A stretch of DNA of 49,476 nucleotides, from NCBI GenBank assembly GCA_902586695.1, contig CACIIL010000006.1, positions 1 through 49,476 on the forward strand. Reading direction: 5' to 3'. Shown here in pieces: positions 9,087 to 18,314 of this stretch; positions within the stretch are counted from its first letter, which is position 1; each line of letters begins with the position of its first letter. A program made the position numbers and the translations under genes. The stretch comes from an uncultured Alphaproteobacteria bacterium (lineage in GTDB: Bacteria > Pseudomonadota > Alphaproteobacteria > HIMB59 > GCA-002718135). The notes under the pieces are model-generated. The model saw only the letters and a program-made list of their open reading frames with translations. It was not told the DNA's origin and did no database searches.

Positions 9087-9929
9087 ATGATTAATAAAAA
9101 GTATCTTAAAAACTTAAGATGTAAAGAAATCAATAACAAAAATGACTTTATTTATGATTTATACAGTGAAAGAATAGTTGACTCTTTAGAAATCATAAGT
9201 CTTAATTTTAAGAATATATTAATTTTAGGTGATCATGGAACTAATATTTATAAATATATTCTTAAAAGATATAAAGATTCTTTAATTACTATTTGTGATT
9301 TTAAAAAAATAAATCCCAAATATAATAAATTTGATAATTTTACAGACAATAATATAAATTTAGATTTATGGAAAAACGAACCAAAAAACTATAATTTAAT
9401 AATTAGTAATTTTTTCTTAAATTTTACTGATGATATTTCATTCGTTCTAAACAAAATAATTACATCACTAATTCCAAATGGTTTTTTTATTGCTACATTA
9501 CCTGCCCAAAAAAATTTTAATGAATTAAAATCTGCTATGATAAAAACTGATATTGAACTTTACGGTGGAGCCTATAATAGATTTAACAAAGTAATAGAAT
9601 TGCCTCAAATAATAGAACTTTTAAAAAAAAATCATTTTAAAATACCCTTGGTTAATTTAGAAGAAATTAATTTAGAATATAAAAACTTTCATAAATTACT
9701 TTTAGACATCCGCTCAATGAATTCATCTTATTATTATAAAGATAAAAAAAAAAATTTTGAAAAAAAACAATATTTCGAATTATTGAAAAAAAATTATAAA
9801 GTTAACAATGATAATAATTTTGTTCTTACCACAAACTTTTATATTATTTCTGGTTGGAAAAATCATCATTCTCAACAAAAACCTTTAAAACCAGGTGAAG
9901 CAAAAAATAATTTAAAAAATTTTTTTTAA
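9087..9929 (+). CDS. NDUFAF5-like SAM-dependent methyltransferase, SAM loop degenerate
   Basis: The 280-aa protein matches alphaproteobacterial methyltransferases related to NDUFAF5, a complex I assembly arginine hydroxylase, and to BioC. The best evidence is the C-terminal signature SGWKNHHSQQKPLKPGEAK and the ELYGGAYNRFNKVIELPQI-like middle. Motif I, normally LDLGCGxG, reads ILILGDHGTN (residues 44-53), so the glycine-rich SAM loop is altered. Substrate and activity are uncertain. The start is 21 bp from a divergent gene and the stop is 3 bp from convergent argJ. Confidence 0.75.
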   Translation: MINKKYLKNLRCKEINNKNDFIYDLYSERIVDSLEIISLNFKNILILGDHGTNIYKYILKRYKDSLITICDFKKINPKYNKFDNFTDNNINLDLWKNEPKNYNLIISNFFLNFTDDISFVLNKIITSLIPNGFFIATLPAQKNFNELKSAMIKTDIELYGGAYNRFNKVIELPQIIELLKKNHFKIPLVNLEEINLEYKNFHKLLLDIRSMNSSYYYKDKKKNFEKKQYFELLKKNYKVNNDNNFVLTTNFYIISGWKNHHSQQKPLKPGEAKNNLKNFF

Positions 9930-9932
9930 TAG

Positions 9933-11192
9933 TTAAGATCTATAATCAGCATTAATTTTAATATACTGATTATTTAAATCATTCCCATAAACAATACTTG
10001 ATGAGTTTCCTAGATTAAGACTAACTTCAATCTTTATAATTTTATTTTTCATATATTTATCAATTTTAGAAAAATTTAATTTTTTATTTTTTTTTCCATT
10101 ACTAGCTAGTAGAAAGTTACCTAATTTTATTGATATTTTGTCTTGTATTATTTTTTCTTTTGTTTTTCCAATTGCCATAATTATACGACCCCAGTTTGCA
10201 TCTTCGCCAGCAATAGCAGTTTTTACAAGTGGAGAATTTGCAATAGAAAATGCAATTTTTTTTGCTTGTTTTATTGTTTTTCCTTTTATTACTTTTATTT
10301 TAATTAATTTTTTTATACCTTCTCCATCAGATATAATCTTTAAGGATAATTCCTTCATAACTTTATTTAAAACTTTAGAGATTTTATTATAATTAGAGTT
10401 TACATTTATTTTTTTTAGTGGATTTGAAAAAAGCATTAAAGTATCACTTGTAGAGGTATCACTATCAACAGAAATAGAATTAAAAGTTTCATCCAGATTG
10501 TCAGACAAAAGTCTTTTCAATATTTTTTTTGTTATTTCGCAATCAATAAATATATACGAAAGCATAGTTCCCATATTAGGAAAAATCATACCGGAACCTT
10601 TAGCAAAACCATATACTTTAATATTTTGATTATCTATTTTAACATTATGAACTGCAGTTTTAATAAAAGTGTCAGTTGTACCAATAGCTCTTGCGGCATC
10701 AATAAGCATTTTTTTATTTGAATTGTTTATTAATTTTATTTTTTTACAAATTAAATTTGGATCAAGTTGTTCACCTATTACTCCTGTAGATGAAACCAAT
10801 ATATCTTTTGTTGAACAAGATATTATTTTTGCAAGTTGATTGGTGTAAGTATTTATATTTTTTACTCCTATATAACCCGTATGTGCGTTAGCATTACCTG
10901 AATTTACTATCAACGCTCTACAGCTACCTTTATTATTTTTTTTATCCCAAATAATAGGAGCTGATGGAGTAGATGTAAGGGAATACTTACAAGCAACATT
11001 AATAATTTCATCAAATACAATAATCAAAAGATCATCATTTTTCTTTTTGAAACCTGATTTGAATGTAAATATTTTAAATCCTTTTGGATTTAAATCCTTA
11101 TAAAGTTTAGGGGCAAAAGGGGATTTTGAATTTTTGTACAAGCTATCATTAGCCCTAAGATTTAAATCCTTTCTAGCGTTCTTGAATTTCAT
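9933..11192 (-). CDS. argJ: Glutamate N-acetyltransferase / N-acetylornithine acetyltransferase
   Basis: ArgJ moves the acetyl group from N-acetylornithine to glutamate, which makes the arginine pathway cyclic. The precursor normally cleaves itself before a threonine that becomes the nucleophile. The conserved stretch reads [16 protein letters not shown]; the Thr is kept (codon 10566-10568), but the usual Ala before it is Gly. Downstream [11 protein letters not shown] and [18 protein letters not shown] motifs are intact. I chose the ATG at 11192 (419 aa), because the longer reading to 11213 adds seven residues of no family character and nearly reaches the divergent secA start. Confidence 0.95.
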   Translation of the reverse strand: MKFKNARKDLNLRANDSLYKNSKSPFAPKLYKDLNPKGFKIFTFKSGFKKKNDDLLIIVFDEIINVACKYSLTSTPSAPIIWDKKNNKGSCRALIVNSGNANAHTGYIGVKNINTYTNQLAKIISCSTKDILVSSTGVIGEQLDPNLICKKIKLINNSNKKMLIDAARAIGTTDTFIKTAVHNVKIDNQNIKVYGFAKGSGMIFPNMGTMLSYIFIDCEITKKILKRLLSDNLDETFNSISVDSDTSTSDTLMLFSNPLKKINVNSNYNKISKVLNKVMKELSLKIISDGEGIKKLIKIKVIKGKTIKQAKKIAFSIANSPLVKTAIAGEDANWGRIIMAIGKTKEKIIQDKISIKLGNFLLASNGKKNKKLNFSKIDKYMKNKIIKIEVSLNLGNSSSIVYGNDLNNQYIKINADYRS

Positions 11193-11216
11193 ATGATAAC
11201 AGCCACATATCATAAT
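11193..11216. promoter_or_regulatory. 24-bp divergent spacer between argJ and secA starts
   Basis: With the family-supported starts, argJ and secA are separated by only 24 bp. The interval carries TATCAT/CATAAT on the plus strand and TATGAT on the minus strand as weak -10 candidates. Both promoters must overlap each other or lie inside the neighbouring coding region. The call rests on spacing, not on a strong consensus match. Confidence 0.3.
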
Positions 11217-13736
11217 ATGCTTAATATAGTTAACAAATTATTTGGTAGTTTAGGTTCAAGTAATCTAAAAAAATATGAAAAAATAGTAAAAATCATTAAT
11301 GATTATGAAGTTAAAATCTCTAAATTAAGTGATGAAGAACTTCAAAAAAAAACTGAATATTTTAAAATAAAATTTCAAAAACAAAAAAACTCAATTGAAG
11401 AAATTTTGCCAGAAGCTTTCGCTGTCGTTAGAGAAACAGCTAAAAGAACTCTAAATATGAGACATTTTGATGTTCAGCTAATTGGTGGTATTGTTCTTCA
11501 TGAGGGAAAAATTGCTGAAATGAAAACCGGTGAAGGTAAAACTCTTGCTGCAACTTTACCAGCATATTTAAATGTTATTGGTGGTAAATCTGTTCATATA
11601 GTTACTGTAAATGATTATCTGGCTAAAAGAGATTCTGAATGGATGGGTCAAATTTATAAGTTTCTTAATATAAGTGTTGGTTGTGTAAATTCTCAAACAA
11701 ATCATGAGGACAGACCAAAAGAATATGAATGCGATATTATTTATGCAACTAATAATGAAATAGGATTTGATTATTTAAGAGATAATTTAAAAGGCGACTA
11801 TGAGAGTCTTTGTTTTAAAAAAGATGCATTTGCAATCGTAGATGAAGTTGATAGTATTTTAATTGATGAAGCAAGAACACCATTGGTTATATCTGCTGAG
11901 GCATCTTCATCTATAGAATTATTCCCTAAAATAAACAAAATTATAAAACTTTTTAAGGAGTCTGATTACGAATTAAATGAAGAAAGTAAAAGTATTCTTT
12001 TAACAAATGATGGAATGGAATTTGCTGAAAAATTACTATTAGAAAATAATCTGATTAAAAGTGGAACTCTACAAGATCTTGATAATATGTCTTTAAATCA
12101 TAATATAATTCAAGGATTAAGAGCTCATAAATTATTTCTTAAAGATAAAGATTATATAATTAAAGATAAACAGATTGTAATTATTGATGAATTAAGTGGT
12201 AGACCTATGGAAGGACGAAGATACGGAGATGGTTTACATCAAGCTATCGAGGCAAAAGAAAATCTTGTTATTCAAAAAGAAAATCAAACAATTTCTTCCG
12301 TAACATACCAAAATTTTTTTAGATCATATAGTAAATTAAGTGGAATGACGGGAACGGCTTTAACAGAGGCAAATGAGTTTGAAGGAATTTATAATTTGGG
12401 AGTAGTTTCTATCCCTCCAAATTTAAATGTTAATAGAATTGATCAAAATGATCAAATTTATATAACTAAAAAAGAAAAGTATGATGCAGTAATTAAACTA
12501 GTTAAAGAACGTAATCAAAAAAAACAACCTATCCTAATAGGAACAACCTCAGTTGAAAATTCTGAACTAATTTCAAAATTTCTTAAAAATGAAAATATTA
12601 ATCATTTTATTCTTAATGCTAAACATCATGAGCAAGAGGCTGAAATAATTGAAAAAGCAGGAATACCAGGAAATGTAACAATCTCGACTAACATGGCAGG
12701 TAGGGGGACTGATATAAAATTAGGTAATGATGATAATGATTTAAAGAAAAAGGCAATAGACTCTGGGGGTTTATTAGTAATTGGTACTGAAAGACATGAA
12801 AGTAGAAGAATTGATAATCAACTAAGAGGTAGATCTGGGCGCCAAGGTGATATTGGAGAAAGTGTTTTTTTTCTATCTTTAGAAGATGATTTAATGAGAA
12901 TATTTGGTTCGAAAACGCTAGAAAATGTTTTAGGAAAATTAGGTTTAAAAGAAGGAGAAGCAATTACCCATTCATTAATTACAAAATCTCTTGAAAGGGC
13001 TCAACAAAAAGTTGAGGCTCATAATTATGATATTAGAAAACAAATATTAAAATTTGATGATATTTTGAATGATCAGAGAAAAATAATTTATCAAAATAGA
13101 AGAGAAATTTTAACTACTGAAGACCAATCAAAAATTATTCAAGATATGATAGACGATTATGTTAATGATGCTATTAATGAATGTATACCTCCAAAAAAAT
13201 ACTCACATGAGTGGGATGCAAAACTTTTAAAAGAAAAACTTGAAGATACCTTCAACTTTAATTTTCCAATTAATGATTGGTTTGATGAGGAAGGTATTGA
13301 TGAAGAGGAAATTATAAAAAGAATTAAAGATCAAGTAGAACAAAAATTAAAAGACAAAAAACAAAAATATTCTGAAGATTTATTTGAATTTGCTGAAAAA
13401 AGAGTAATGCTATTTCAAATAGATAAAGATTGGAGAGAACATTTAGCAGCAATGGATATGTTACGTGGAAGTGTAAATTTACGAGCTATGGGAGGAAAAG
13501 ATCCATTCTTTGAATATAAGAGAGAATCATTTAACTATTTTGATGAAATGTTATCTAATCAAAATCAAAGAGTTCTTAAAACTCTTTTTGGAATAGAATT
13601 AATAAATAATTCACAAAAAAATGTTAATCAAGAAAAAGAAAAACAACCTAACAGAATTATTGCAAAAAAAATTGGAAGAAATGACCCCTGCCCTTGTGGT
13701 TCGGGAAAAAAATATAAAATTTGTCATGGAGCCTAA
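11217..13736 (+). CDS. secA: Preprotein translocase ATPase SecA
   Basis: SecA is the cytoplasmic motor that pushes precursors through SecYEG. The start at 11217 gives 839 aa beginning [11 protein letters not shown], the usual SecA N-terminus; an upstream in-frame ATG at 11193 would add eight unrelated residues. Visible are Walker A MKTGEGKT (ends about residue 109), [47 protein letters not shown]-type motif VI and the C-terminal zinc SEC-C motif (C825, C827, C836, H837) that binds SecB or ribosomes. The stop overlaps convergent accA by 4 bp (CTAA). Confidence 0.98.
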   Translation: MLNIVNKLFGSLGSSNLKKYEKIVKIINDYEVKISKLSDEELQKKTEYFKIKFQKQKNSIEEILPEAFAVVRETAKRTLNMRHFDVQLIGGIVLHEGKIAEMKTGEGKTLAATLPAYLNVIGGKSVHIVTVNDYLAKRDSEWMGQIYKFLNISVGCVNSQTNHEDRPKEYECDIIYATNNEIGFDYLRDNLKGDYESLCFKKDAFAIVDEVDSILIDEARTPLVISAEASSSIELFPKINKIIKLFKESDYELNEESKSILLTNDGMEFAEKLLLENNLIKSGTLQDLDNMSLNHNIIQGLRAHKLFLKDKDYIIKDKQIVIIDELSGRPMEGRRYGDGLHQAIEAKENLVIQKENQTISSVTYQNFFRSYSKLSGMTGTALTEANEFEGIYNLGVVSIPPNLNVNRIDQNDQIYITKKEKYDAVIKLVKERNQKKQPILIGTTSVENSELISKFLKNENINHFILNAKHHEQEAEIIEKAGIPGNVTISTNMAGRGTDIKLGNDDNDLKKKAIDSGGLLVIGTERHESRRIDNQLRGRSGRQGDIGESVFFLSLEDDLMRIFGSKTLENVLGKLGLKEGEAITHSLITKSLERAQQKVEAHNYDIRKQILKFDDILNDQRKIIYQNRREILTTEDQSKIIQDMIDDYVNDAINECIPPKKYSHEWDAKLLKEKLEDTFNFNFPINDWFDEEGIDEEEIIKRIKDQVEQKLKDKKQKYSEDLFEFAEKRVMLFQIDKDWREHLAAMDMLRGSVNLRAMGGKDPFFEYKRESFNYFDEMLSNQNQRVLKTLFGIELINNSQKNVNQEKEKQPNRIIAKKIGRNDPCPCGSGKKYKICHGA

Positions 13737-14671
13737 ATATTAGATGTAATATTAAGAAATTTTTCATTTCTATTTTTTCTTTTTAGTTCCCCATTTATTG
13801 AATTTAAACTTTCTAGAGTTTCTAATATATTTTTTTCAAGGATTTTTGCTTGTTCTTTTGGGAATCTATGAGCGCCTCCTGGAACTTCTTTAACCACAGA
13901 ATCTATAATCTTATTATTTAAGCAATCTTGAGCAGTTAACTTTAAATTTTCTGCAGCTTTTCTAGAATATTCATTACTTCTCCAAAGTATAGAAGAACAA
14001 CCTTCGGGAGAAATTACTGAGTATATAGAGTGCTCAAGCATCAGAACTTTATCAGCAGTGGCTAATGCAATTGCGCCTCCAGAACCCCCTTCTCCAATTA
14101 TTATTGAAATAATTGTTGAATTAATTTTGAGAGAAGTAAGTATAGATGAGGCTATTGATTCAGATTGACCTCTTTCTTCAGCTTCTTTGCCAGGAAAGGC
14201 TCCAGCTGTATCAACAAATGTGATGACAGGAAGATCAAATTTATCTGCAAGCATCATTAATCGTTGAGCCTTCCTATATCCTTCAGGCTTAGCCATTCCA
14301 AAATTATGTTTTATTCTTGAATCCATAGTATTGCCTTTTTCTGTACCAATAATAATTACAGAATGACCATCTATTTCTCCTAGACAACCTACAATTGCAC
14401 TATCATCTGCAAATTTTTTATCACCATGCAAGTAAACAATATTTTTAAATATTAAATTAATATAATCGATTGAGTGTGGTCTATCAGCATGTCTAGAGAC
14501 TTGAACTTTTTCCCAAGCAGATAGATTAGAGTATGTTTTAATTAATAATTTTTTTTTTTGATCTAATAATTTTTCTCTTATAACTTCATAATTATTATTG
14601 TTATTTTTTAATTCATTTATTTTATTATCTAATTTTTCAATCTCAGTCTCAAAGTCTAAATATTTATTCAT
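13733..14671 (-). CDS. accA: Acetyl-CoA carboxylase carboxyltransferase subunit alpha
   Basis: AccA pairs with AccD to transfer CO2 from carboxybiotin to acetyl-CoA, the first committed step of fatty-acid synthesis. The 312-aa protein shows the family block [46 protein letters not shown] and [14 protein letters not shown]. The upstream 606-aa gene ends in TAATG overlap with this start (1 bp), suggesting coupling. An unbroken run of eleven A's on the coding strand (14549-14559) encodes DQKKKLL and could promote slippage. Confidence 0.97.
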   Translation of the reverse strand: MNKYLDFETEIEKLDNKINELKNNNNNYEVIREKLLDQKKKLLIKTYSNLSAWEKVQVSRHADRPHSIDYINLIFKNIVYLHGDKKFADDSAIVGCLGEIDGHSVIIIGTEKGNTMDSRIKHNFGMAKPEGYRKAQRLMMLADKFDLPVITFVDTAGAFPGKEAEERGQSESIASSILTSLKINSTIISIIIGEGGSGGAIALATADKVLMLEHSIYSVISPEGCSSILWRSNEYSRKAAENLKLTAQDCLNNKIIDSVVKEVPGGAHRFPKEQAKILEKNILETLESLNSINGELKRKNRNEKFLNITSNI

Positions 14672-16491
14672 TAAAATATTTCTATAGCACTCAAAATTTC
14701 TAAGATAATTGGTTTAATTAATAATCCTTGATCATAATTATTATAAGAATTTAAAACTAGAGTTAGATGTTCGGGATGAAGCTCTTGCCAATTTTTATTA
14801 TTCATAGAAATTAATCCCAGCAAAAATAATGATAAATCATTTTGCTCTTTCATATTATTTTTAATATCATTTATTAAAAAATAAGAAGGCATTAACCTGT
14901 TATCAGTTATATTATCATAAGAAACTGTTAAATTGGATTCCTCTTTAATATTTAAAAAATTTTTCAAAATTTGCATTGTCTCAAGAGTATTTTGATTATT
15001 AATTGAATTTATTTTTTGACCATTGTTTGAAAGATAATTAATAATATTAGTCAAATCATCTGTGTCATTTAAAGCTATTAAAAATCTAGCATAATCTATT
15101 TGATCTTTACTTGTATTTGAGCTTTCAGAAAGATCTATCCATTTAGAGGCTTCTACATAGTTTTTATTAGATATATGAGCTATTGCAATTTCCATACCAT
15201 ATTTTGAATTTTCAATAGTTGGAGTAAATGTTTCAATAATATTTTTAGTAATTGCATATGCAATGAATTCTAATCCTGAATTTTTAGCAAATTTCCAATA
15301 ATCTAAAATTACGTTCAATCTTTCATCAGGAAAAATTTGAATATTTGCAAGTTGATAATAGAAAGCCATTATAAGTTCATCATTATTTAATGAAGATATA
15401 GTTTGATCTGGCTTATTGAAATCTTTGGAATTAAAATCAACTGATTGATAAAGTGCGGACAAACTATCAATTGATATTACTTCATCAATGAAAGCTTTAT
15501 TAGCTGCTTTTATTCTAATATTGATTTGTGTTGATTCACTTAAAATAACAGGAATTGTCAAATTCAGGGGGTCTATACTAATAAAATCTTCGTACAAAGG
15601 TAATTCATTGATCCTTAACATTGCGCTATATAAAAATACAAGTTCTTTAGAATTAATAGATGATAATGCCTTAAAGGCTTCAGTATTATTTTCAATAATC
15701 ATATAATTAAATAAATCTTGAAAATTTTTGTCAATATCACTTTCGTTTTCTAGAAGTAAAGAATTTAAAAGTTTAGCTTCTGCAAATTTATTTTCTAAAG
15801 TTAAACAAAAAATATCTGTTTTTTCTAATAAATATTTTGGGAGCATTATTGATTGATCTAAAAGTAGAGTTTTAAGCTCACATACTTCTGTAAGTTTAAA
15901 AGTAGAAAATAAATAATTTAATTCTATAAGCTTAAAATAAGCCAAATGTTCTTTATTTGTTATAGAAGATGAATCTATATTTTTTATTAATTTATAAGCA
16001 TTTCCAATTTCACCAATTTCATATAGTTTTTTTATAATAAAGTATATTTTATCATTAGTAATATTTTCACTATCCAATTGAGGGTTAGATAAAATTTTTA
16101 TAAACTCCCTATTTAAAGTTCTAGATTTAATGTTTGATATACTAGCAAAATGTGTATTAATTATTTTTTCGTTTATATCAAAAAGATTTTCTGATTTTAA
16201 TATATCAACAACTTCTGAATTTTCTAATTTAATATCATCATTTTCTAAATCATTATTTTCATTATTTGAGTCTTCAGCAGTTGAATTTTCAATATCTGAA
16301 GATGTATCATCTGAAGATTCTTCAGAAATATAAACATCATTTAATTCGTTACTTTCTGATGTTGTAGAAGATTCTAAAACAAGTTGATCTAAACTCTTAT
16401 TCTTATGTATTTCAATAATTTCAACTTCATTAGCTTTAACAGAGCCTGTAAAAAAAAGGAAAAAGATCAGAAAAAGCTTTAAATACATCAT
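14671..16491 (-). CDS. Secreted/periplasmic helical-repeat protein of unknown function
   Basis: The 606-aa protein starts with a signal peptide (hydrophobic core LFLIFFLFFTG, likely cleavage after VKA near residue 20). A Ser/Glu/Asp/Asn-rich linker follows (about 35-90), then a long all-helical region that looks like degenerate TPR or solenoid repeats (FKLIELNYLF, YAITKNIIETF, ISNKNYVEASKWI). I recognise it only as the type of exported protein found upstream of accA in several alphaproteobacteria. It is coupled upstream to a 42-aa membrane peptide gene (ATGA overlap) and downstream to accA. No catalytic motif is visible. Confidence 0.75.
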   Translation of the reverse strand: MMYLKLFLIFFLFFTGSVKANEVEIIEIHKNKSLDQLVLESSTTSESNELNDVYISEESSDDTSSDIENSTAEDSNNENNDLENDDIKLENSEVVDILKSENLFDINEKIINTHFASISNIKSRTLNREFIKILSNPQLDSENITNDKIYFIIKKLYEIGEIGNAYKLIKNIDSSSITNKEHLAYFKLIELNYLFSTFKLTEVCELKTLLLDQSIMLPKYLLEKTDIFCLTLENKFAEAKLLNSLLLENESDIDKNFQDLFNYMIIENNTEAFKALSSINSKELVFLYSAMLRINELPLYEDFISIDPLNLTIPVILSESTQINIRIKAANKAFIDEVISIDSLSALYQSVDFNSKDFNKPDQTISSLNNDELIMAFYYQLANIQIFPDERLNVILDYWKFAKNSGLEFIAYAITKNIIETFTPTIENSKYGMEIAIAHISNKNYVEASKWIDLSESSNTSKDQIDYARFLIALNDTDDLTNIINYLSNNGQKINSINNQNTLETMQILKNFLNIKEESNLTVSYDNITDNRLMPSYFLINDIKNNMKEQNDLSLFLLGLISMNNKNWQELHPEHLTLVLNSYNNYDQGLLIKPIILEILSAIEIF

Positions 16492-16616
16492 TTAATATCC
16501 AAATAATAAGTTTCAACTATAGTTTTGCTAGGAGATGGTATATTAATAAAATACATTGATAAAAAAAAGAGCATAAGGATTGCAAATAAAAATAAGGTAA
16601 TATAAGTAGTTTTCAT
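16488..16616 (-). CDS. Small membrane protein, 42 aa
   Basis: An ATG at 16614-16616 (minus strand) opens a 42-codon frame ending in TGA at 16488-16490. It starts MKTTYITLFLFAILMLFFLS, a hydrophobic helix of about 18-20 residues, and ends with a short polar tail, NIPSPSKTIVETYYLDIK. The TGA overlaps the ATG of the 606-aa exported protein (ATGA), the classic coupling arrangement, and it fills an otherwise empty 125-bp gap. Single-pass membrane topology is predicted from composition. Function is unknown. The overlap and membrane segment make it a convincing unlisted gene. Confidence 0.65.
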   Translation of the reverse strand: MKTTYITLFLFAILMLFFLSMYFINIPSPSKTIVETYYLDIK

Positions 16617-16720
16617 ATATATAAATTAAGTATGCCTAATATAGGAATTAGTTAGTTTTTTAAATTGTTTCTTTCTGGAATTAAATTTTGTCAATAATAA
16701 GATAAATTACTCAAAACAAA

Positions 16721-17257
16721 ATGTTTTTAATACCACTTAATAAAATAAATCTCACATTTTGTGGTATGATGGGATCTGGGAAGTCAATAATAGCTAGAAA
16801 GGTTGCTAAAATAATAGACTTTAAACATATTGATACAGACAAATTAATTGAAGAAAAAATGGGAAAATCAATTAGTAAGATTTTTGAAAATGAAGGGGAA
16901 AAACGATTTAGAGAAATTGAAGAAGAAGTAATTAGCAAAATTCTTAACAAAAAAAATTTTGTTATTTCATTAGGTGGAGGATCATTAATAAATAAAAAAA
17001 TAAGAAATATTATTAAAAAAAATTCTTTTAACATTTATTTAGATGTTAGTATTAAAAAATTAATAAATAGATTATCCTCTTCACAAAATAGACCGTTAAT
17101 TAAAAATACTAATTTAAAAAGCAAATTAATAGAAATATATGAGAAAAGAAAATCTTTTTATAATCAAGCAGACTTAATCATTAATAATGAAAATAATTTG
17201 TCAAAAACAATTAACGATTTAAAAAAAAAATTAAAAATTAATGAAAAAAACAATTAA
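16721..17257 (+). CDS. aroK: Shikimate kinase
   Basis: The enzyme phosphorylates shikimate with ATP on the way to chorismate. The 178-aa protein has P-loop GMMGSGKS (residues 15-22), the shikimate-binding DTD (38-40), RFREIEEEV and GGGS, and the lid region with QNRPLI. It overlaps aroB by 17 bp, so the two are co-translated. The 3' end has a run of ten A's (17221-17230). The intergenic stretch upstream (16617-16720) separates it from the divergent 42-aa gene and must hold both promoters; I see no clear -35/-10 pair there. Confidence 0.95.
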   Translation: MFLIPLNKINLTFCGMMGSGKSIIARKVAKIIDFKHIDTDKLIEEKMGKSISKIFENEGEKRFREIEEEVISKILNKKNFVISLGGGSLINKKIRNIIKKNSFNIYLDVSIKKLINRLSSSQNRPLIKNTNLKSKLIEIYEKRKSFYNQADLIINNENNLSKTINDLKKKLKINEKNN

Positions 17258-18308
17258 AATTAGTACTAAGGAACAAAATTACTCAATAGAAATTGAAAAT
17301 AATTCTATTATTAAAAAATTAGAAAAAATTACTTCTAATCAAAAAAATACAATATTTTTAGTTGATAAAAAAGTACTAAAAATTTTTAAAAAATTTCGAA
17401 GTTATAAAAAGTTTAATTATATTTCTTTAAATTGCTCAGAACAAATAAAAAGTTTTAAAGTTTATGAAAATATCACTCAAAAAATATTAAAAATGGGTAT
17501 CGATAGAAATTCGCAAATTATAGCAATTGGTGGTGGTACTTTAGGTGACCTTAGTGGCTTTATTGCAAGTACAATTATGAGAGGTATAGACCTAATATTA
17601 ATTCCAACAACGCTATTGTCACAAGTTGATAGTTCAATTGGAGGTAAAAATGGAATTAATACTCATTATGGTAAAAATCTTGTAGGAACATTTTATCAAC
17701 CTAAATTAGTTATAATTGATCCTTCTGTTTTAAAAAGTCTACCATTAAGAGAAATAAGATCTGGATATTCTGAGATTATAAAACATAGCATTATTAATGA
17801 TGGAAAATTTTTTAATTGGTTAGAAAAAAACTCAAAATTAATTTTTGATTTAAAACCAAAAATTTTAATAGAAGCAATTTATAAAAGTATTAATATAAAG
17901 AAAAAATTTATTTTAAATGATGAAAAAGAAAAATTGCAAAATAAATATTCTAGATCTATATTAAATTTTGGTCATACCTTTGGTCATGCATTGGAAACTT
18001 ACTATAATTATAATAAAAAATTAACCCATGGTGAGGCTATATCAATAGGAATGAGTATTGCTGCGAAAATTTCTACTAAATTGAATTATTTATCATTCAA
18101 AAATTATGAAAAAATAATTAATCATTTTAATAAAAACAAATTACCAACATTTGATAAAAATATGTATAATAAAAGCATATTTTTGATTATTAAAAAAGAT
18201 AAAAAAAATTTTAATGGTTTAATTAATTTTGTACTAATTAATAAAATTGGTAACGCTTTTTTAATCAATAGGCTTAATCTAGAAGATATTAAAAAAATAA
18301 TTAAATAA
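17241..18308 (+). CDS. aroB: 3-dehydroquinate synthase
   Basis: AroB converts DAHP to 3-dehydroquinate (NAD+ and divalent-metal dependent), the second step of the shikimate pathway. The 355-aa protein contains GGGTLGDLSGFIAST, RGIDLILIPTTLLSQVDSS, GKNLVGTFYQP, a RSGYSEIIKH segment carrying metal ligands, and NFGHTFGHALE. The start at 17241 overlaps aroK. The gene is followed 6 bp later by the CNNM/CBS protein, a conserved alphaproteobacterial order. Confidence 0.96.
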   Translation: MKKTIKISTKEQNYSIEIENNSIIKKLEKITSNQKNTIFLVDKKVLKIFKKFRSYKKFNYISLNCSEQIKSFKVYENITQKILKMGIDRNSQIIAIGGGTLGDLSGFIASTIMRGIDLILIPTTLLSQVDSSIGGKNGINTHYGKNLVGTFYQPKLVIIDPSVLKSLPLREIRSGYSEIIKHSIINDGKFFNWLEKNSKLIFDLKPKILIEAIYKSINIKKKFILNDEKEKLQNKYSRSILNFGHTFGHALETYYNYNKKLTHGEAISIGMSIAAKISTKLNYLSFKNYEKIINHFNKNKLPTFDKNMYNKSIFLIIKKDKKNFNGLINFVLINKIGNAFLINRLNLEDIKKIIK

Positions 18309-18314
18309 ATATTA

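Noticed and set aside
14671-14673. Intrinsic terminators between genes
   Set aside because: No GC-rich hairpin followed by a T run was found at any operon end; T runs are common in coding sequence and carry no weight here.
16617-16720. tRNA or small RNA in the gap before aroK
   Set aside because: No cloverleaf, TTCGA-type loop or GC-rich stem; the sequence is almost all A and T.
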